A stretch of DNA of 8,563 nt, from positions 1 through 8,563 of the forward strand of contig JAIPIM010000175.1 in the NCBI GenBank assembly GCA_021734725.1, read 5' to 3'. Numbering within the stretch: the stretch's first letter is position 1; every line of letters starts with the position of its first letter. This document shows positions 5,969-8,563 of the stretch, one piece after another. The position numbers were made by a program, and so were the translations under genes. The stretch is from Minisyncoccota bacterium (GTDB lineage Bacteria; Verrucomicrobiota; Lentisphaeria; Oligosphaerales; MVZH01). The notes below the pieces were generated by a model. That model ran no database searches, was not told the DNA's origin, and was given only the letters and a program-made list of their open reading frames with translations.

Positions 5969-7261
5969 ATGAATGTTGTATTGCCAAACCTTTACTATAA
6001 CGCTCTGCTGTGCAGGTACAGTGAGATTGCCATTAAAGGGCGTAACCGACGCATGTTCGAGCGGTATCTCAAACGTACCATTAAGCGGTTGCTTGGCGTT
6101 CCCGGACGGTACGAAGTAGGCCAGGAGCGCGGGCGCATATTTGTGACCCCGCGAACGGCTGACACGTTCTCGGCAGAGGATGTGCGCCGGTTTCGGCGTG
6201 AGATGCCCCGGGTCTTCGGATTAGCATCGTCATCTCCAGCCTTTCTGCTTCCGCCGGAACTATCCGCGATTGAACAAGCAGTTTTGGATTCGTTCCCGCT
6301 TGTGTACGATGCCTGGGTAAAGGAATTGCCATCGCATCAGCCGCTCCGCTACGCAACCCGGGCTCGACGCAGTCACCAGGGGTTCCCTCTCACCTCTACA
6401 CAACTCGAGATCAAGCTGGCCGACGATTTTCTGCTGCCTCGATTTCCCCGGCTGAAAATCGATTTAGACAATCCCGACTTGACGATGCACATCGAGGTTC
6501 GCAAAGAGCGCGCGTTCCTTTCCTACGAAACAATCCCAGGTCCGGGTGGGCTCCCCTCTGGAACGGGGGGACACGTGCTGGCTCTTCTTTCCGGCGGAAT
6601 TGATTCGCCTGTCGCCTGCTACCAGATCATGCGGCGCGGCTGCACAATGGATTTTGTAACTTTCCACAGTGCTCCCTATACACCACCGGGCACAGTACGA
6701 AAGGTTGCAGCCCTGGTGGACGCCCTGCAACAGTATCAAGGGCAGGGGAGACTGATTGCCGTTAACCTGCTGCCCGCGCAGAAAGCAGTGAAAAACCGAT
6801 GTTCGGAACGTCTGCGGACGATTTTGTATCGTCGTCTTATGATGAGAATTGCCGATCGGATTGCTGAGGTCTTTGGTGCGCAGGCTTTTGTGACAGGAGA
6901 AAACCTGGGGCAGGTGGCCAGTCAAACACTTGCCAACATGTCTATTATCGCGCAGCAGGCGCGGCTGCCGGTCCTGCGTCCGCTCGTGAGTTTTGATAAA
7001 CACGAAATTACAGCGATTGGGTCACGTATCGGAACGTACGACATATCCCGGCAAGCCATGCCGGACAGCTGTACCGTATTCGCCCCCACCAATCCCGCGA
7101 CCGCGGCGTGCAGCGCGAGTGTTCAGCACGAAGAAGACCGACTGGATATTCCAGCGCTTGTTCAGGAATGCCTTGATTCGGCAGTTACCGTGGACGTACA
7201 CACGTACAGGGAAACCCCGCTGTCTAAATCCGAGACTCCAAGCAGTGAAGCCACCTCGTGA
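5969..7261 (+). CDS. thiI: tRNA 4-thiouridine synthase / thiamine sulfurtransferase ThiI
   Basis: ThiI adenylates U8 of tRNA and transfers persulfide sulfur to make 4-thiouridine; in many bacteria it also supports thiazole synthesis for thiamine. From ATG 5969 it is 430 residues. An upstream in-frame TTG (5942) is less likely because GGGA lies 7 bases before 5969. The N-terminal ferredoxin-like region shows LCRYSEIAIKGRNRRMFE (14-31), and the THUMP domain follows to about 185 (IDLDNPDLTMHIEVR). The PP-loop ATP-binding motif LLSGGIDSP (206-214) is intact, and MRIADRIAEVFGAQAFVTGENLGQVASQT matches the core in pieces from 292. Cys368 in MPDSCTVFAPTNPAT corresponds to the catalytic cysteine region. 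There is no C-terminal rhodanese domain, as in Bacillus-type ThiI, so sulfur must be delivered without it. The last 20 or so residues are a polar Ser/Thr/Glu tail. Confidence 0.96.
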   Translation: MNVVLPNLYYNALLCRYSEIAIKGRNRRMFERYLKRTIKRLLGVPGRYEVGQERGRIFVTPRTADTFSAEDVRRFRREMPRVFGLASSSPAFLLPPELSAIEQAVLDSFPLVYDAWVKELPSHQPLRYATRARRSHQGFPLTSTQLEIKLADDFLLPRFPRLKIDLDNPDLTMHIEVRKERAFLSYETIPGPGGLPSGTGGHVLALLSGGIDSPVACYQIMRRGCTMDFVTFHSAPYTPPGTVRKVAALVDALQQYQGQGRLIAVNLLPAQKAVKNRCSERLRTILYRRLMMRIADRIAEVFGAQAFVTGENLGQVASQTLANMSIIAQQARLPVLRPLVSFDKHEITAIGSRIGTYDISRQAMPDSCTVFAPTNPATAACSASVQHEEDRLDIPALVQECLDSAVTVDVHTYRETPLSKSETPSSEATS

Positions 7262-7313
7262 TGCACGGTTGCGGAAACATAGATAGTTTACCCGCTTGAA
7301 ACGTGGAGAAAGA

Positions 7314-7361
7314 GCCCTGGCAAGTAGGGGAAGAGGAGGGGGGGAGGAAACTTGCCAGGGC
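7314..7361. other. 12-bp perfect inverted repeat with an all-purine 24-nt loop
   Basis: GCCCTGGCAAGT (7314-7325) pairs perfectly with ACTTGCCAGGGC (7350-7361). The 24 bases between (7326-7349) are only A and G, with runs of 4, 2, 7 and 2 G. It lies 52 bases after the thiI stop. No U-tract follows (the next bases are GGGGGATG), so it is not a standard intrinsic terminator, though it could block polymerase or RNases at the thiI 3' end. The opposite strand would carry the same stem with an all-pyrimidine loop. Confidence 0.75.
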
Positions 7362-7467
7362 GGGGGATGTCAAACAGAAAACAGTACCTCGCACCCCAAA
7401 CATTCCAACTTCATGAAATTAGTATAAAACCGCTCGCGCGAAATAAAAGTTATCGGTCGCACTTTTT

Positions 7468-7495
7468 TTAACTTTTTTTTCTGCTCGGGTATAAA
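7468..7495 (+). promoter_or_regulatory. Possible uvrC promoter
   Basis: TTAACT (7468-7473), 16 bases, then TATAAA (7490-7495) gives 4/6 and 5/6 matches to sigma-70 hexamers. T-tracts of 7 (7463-7469) and 8 (7473-7480) surround the -35. The leader to uvrC would be about 105 bases. A second GTATAAAA, identical over 8 bases, occurs at 7422-7429 without a good -35. Confidence 0.35.
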
Positions 7496-7534
7496 AGCCT
7501 CCTGAATCCGTGGGAAAACAAACGGCAAAAAGGG

Positions 7535-7557
7535 CTTCTTTTCTGCACAGAAAGAAG
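7535..7557 (+). other. Small hairpin in the uvrC leader
   Basis: CTTCTTTTCT (7535-7544) pairs with AGAAAGAAG (7549-7557) around a GCAC loop, with one bulged T. The stem is 9 bp and mostly A-T/G-C mixed. It is 48 bases before the uvrC start and is not followed by a T-run. It could be chance in an A/T-rich leader. Confidence 0.3.
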
Positions 7558-7605
7558 GTACACAAAAACCTGTCAAGAATACCCACGGCCGAGACAGTGT
7601 AGCCA

Positions 7606-8563
7606 ATGATTCATAGAACACAATTCACACTTCAGCAGGCGCCTTCTCGGCCCGGTGTCTATGTTTTCCGTAACCACTCCGGAGATGTCATCTATGTCGG
7701 GAAGGCAAAAAATTTGCGGAAACGGATGGCGTCCTATTTTCAGCCTTCCCGGCGCCGCACAGCGGATGTGAAGGTCCGTGCGCTCATTAACAGTATTGAG
7801 TACGTTGAGATTCACCCCGTCGCTAAGGAGACTGAAGCATATCTTCTCGAATCCCGACTCGTTAAGCAGTATACCCCTCGCTATAACGTGGAGCTACGCG
7901 ATGACAAGCGTTTCCTCCTTGTGGCAGTCGATCCCAACGAGCCTTTTCCGCGGCTGAAACTCACGCGTCTCAAGAAGGACGACGGTCGCCTGTATTTCGG
8001 CCCCTTTCCACGGGCTGGTGCGCTGCGCCAGACGGTCCATTATCTAGCCAAGTCTTTCCACTTGCGAACATGCAGTGTCCGAACCCCCAATGCCGACACT
8101 CGACGACACTGTATTGAGCGTATTGTACGCCAGTGTTCCTGTCCGTGCACTGGACACGTGACGGCCGCGGAGTACCGTCACCAACTGGACCGGGCGCTCG
8201 ATGTCCTCCGTGGGCGGAGCAACGACGTGGAAAAAAAACTCGAAGAAGAGATGAAAGAACTGGCCGAGCGCCAACGGTACGAGGATGCTGCGCGCTGTCG
8301 TGACATTCTCGATAACCTGCGACACGTCTGCCAAGTCGAAAAAATGCGCAGTTTCGAACGCGTAACTCTGACGAATGTTGAACCGCAAGACGGCATGGAA
8401 ATGCTGCGGGAAGCGCTGGGGCTGCAAGAATTGCCAACGGTTATTGAATGTTTTGATGTGTCGAATATTGGCGGGCACCTGGCTGTGGCAAGCATGGTAT
8501 GCTTTCGAGCGGGAAAGCCATCCTCAAAAGACTATCGGCGTTTTCGCATACGGGCACGTGAAG
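7606..8563 (+). CDS. uvrC: Excinuclease ABC subunit C, compact form (3' truncated by window)
   Basis: UvrC makes both incisions in nucleotide excision repair after UvrB recruits it to a lesion. Visible are 319 codons. The GIY-YIG nuclease domain that makes the 3' cut occupies about 1-95: PGVYVF (16-21), VIYVGKAKNLRKR (28-40), TEAYLLE (76-82) and PRYN (91-94). Four cysteines placed as in the family's iron-sulfur cluster are C156, C169, C177 and C181. The UVR motif for UvrB binding follows (about 208-238, KKLEEEMKELAERQRYEDAA). The RNase H-like domain for the 5' cut begins at about 270 (LGLQELP, then IECFDVSNIGG with the expected catalytic Asp284), ending at the window edge. Only about 30 residues separate UVR from LGL, against roughly 130 in E. 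coli and B. subtilis UvrC. ATG 7606 is fixed by an in-frame TAG two codons upstream; no clear ribosome binding site is seen. Confidence 0.95.
   Translation, partial: MIHRTQFTLQQAPSRPGVYVFRNHSGDVIYVGKAKNLRKRMASYFQPSRRRTADVKVRALINSIEYVEIHPVAKETEAYLLESRLVKQYTPRYNVELRDDKRFLLVAVDPNEPFPRLKLTRLKKDDGRLYFGPFPRAGALRQTVHYLAKSFHLRTCSVRTPNADTRRHCIERIVRQCSCPCTGHVTAAEYRHQLDRALDVLRGRSNDVEKKLEEEMKELAERQRYEDAARCRDILDNLRHVCQVEKMRSFERVTLTNVEPQDGMEMLREALGLQELPTVIECFDVSNIGGHLAVASMVCFRAGKPSSKDYRRFRIRARE

Noticed and set aside
6464..7003. 179-codon minus-strand frame inside thiI
   Set aside because: It is antisense to the PP-loop core of thiI and has His/Arg/Ser-rich shadow composition.
7314..7361. Intrinsic terminator for thiI
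   Set aside because: The stem is strong, but the loop is 24 nt and no T-run follows on either strand, so it is listed as an unexplained stem-loop instead.
7367..7471. 34-codon plus-strand ORF after the purine-loop hairpin
   Set aside because: The G-rich stretch touches the ATG and leaves no proper ribosome binding site spacing; the end is a T-tract reading as Phe-Phe-stop. Probably chance.
7970..8495. Several minus-strand frames antisense to uvrC
   Set aside because: They overlap one another and a clearly conserved UvrC sequence; none shows a motif.

Overview
The window is about 8.6 kb of chromosomal DNA at roughly mid-50s % GC, carrying mostly housekeeping genes of a free-living bacterium. 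The first gene, a secreted-type sugar-binding protein with a CBM9-like plus LamG-like architecture, is common in polysaccharide-rich PVC-type lineages (Planctomycetota, Lentisphaerota, Kiritimatiellota and relatives). A lipid II flippase (MurJ) indicates a peptidoglycan-making cell. The assignment to PVC-like bacteria is an inference from architecture and gene style. No 16S rRNA, tRNA or ribosomal protein is present to confirm it.

Layout. (1) 2-1234, +: the 3' part of a CBM9-like/LamG-like protein, cut by the window edge. (2) 1235-1893: a long gap that is mostly non-coding but holds one convincing 51-codon ORF (1449-1604) for a single-span membrane miniprotein with its own ribosome binding site. 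(3) 1894-3690, +: typA/bipA, a ribosome-associated GTPase. (4) 3691-3803: a spacer holding an 8-bp-period repeat array. (5) 3804-5360, +: murJ, whose last 17 bases overlap a 94-codon gene of unknown function (5344-5628). (6) 5633-5911, -: acylphosphatase, converging on the 94-codon gene with a 4-base gap. (7) 5969-7261, +: thiI, divergent from acyP across a 57-bp region that looks like a shared, symmetric promoter. (8) 7262-7605: a 344-bp gap with a strong 12-bp stem whose 24-nt loop is entirely purine, two T-tracts, a promoter-like pair and a small hairpin. (9) 7606 to the window end, +: the first 319 codons of uvrC.

The genes do not form one pathway. They cover translation under stress (TypA), envelope synthesis (MurJ), tRNA 4-thiouridine and thiazole sulfur chemistry (ThiI), acyl-phosphate hydrolysis (AcyP) and nucleotide excision repair (UvrC). 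Only murJ and the 94-codon gene look translationally coupled.

I found no defence island, CRISPR array, transposon or obvious new multi-gene system. The features most worth following up are an internally shortened UvrC that seems to lack the domain between its UVR motif and its RNase H nuclease domain, the hairpin with the all-purine loop between thiI and uvrC, and the membrane miniprotein upstream of typA.
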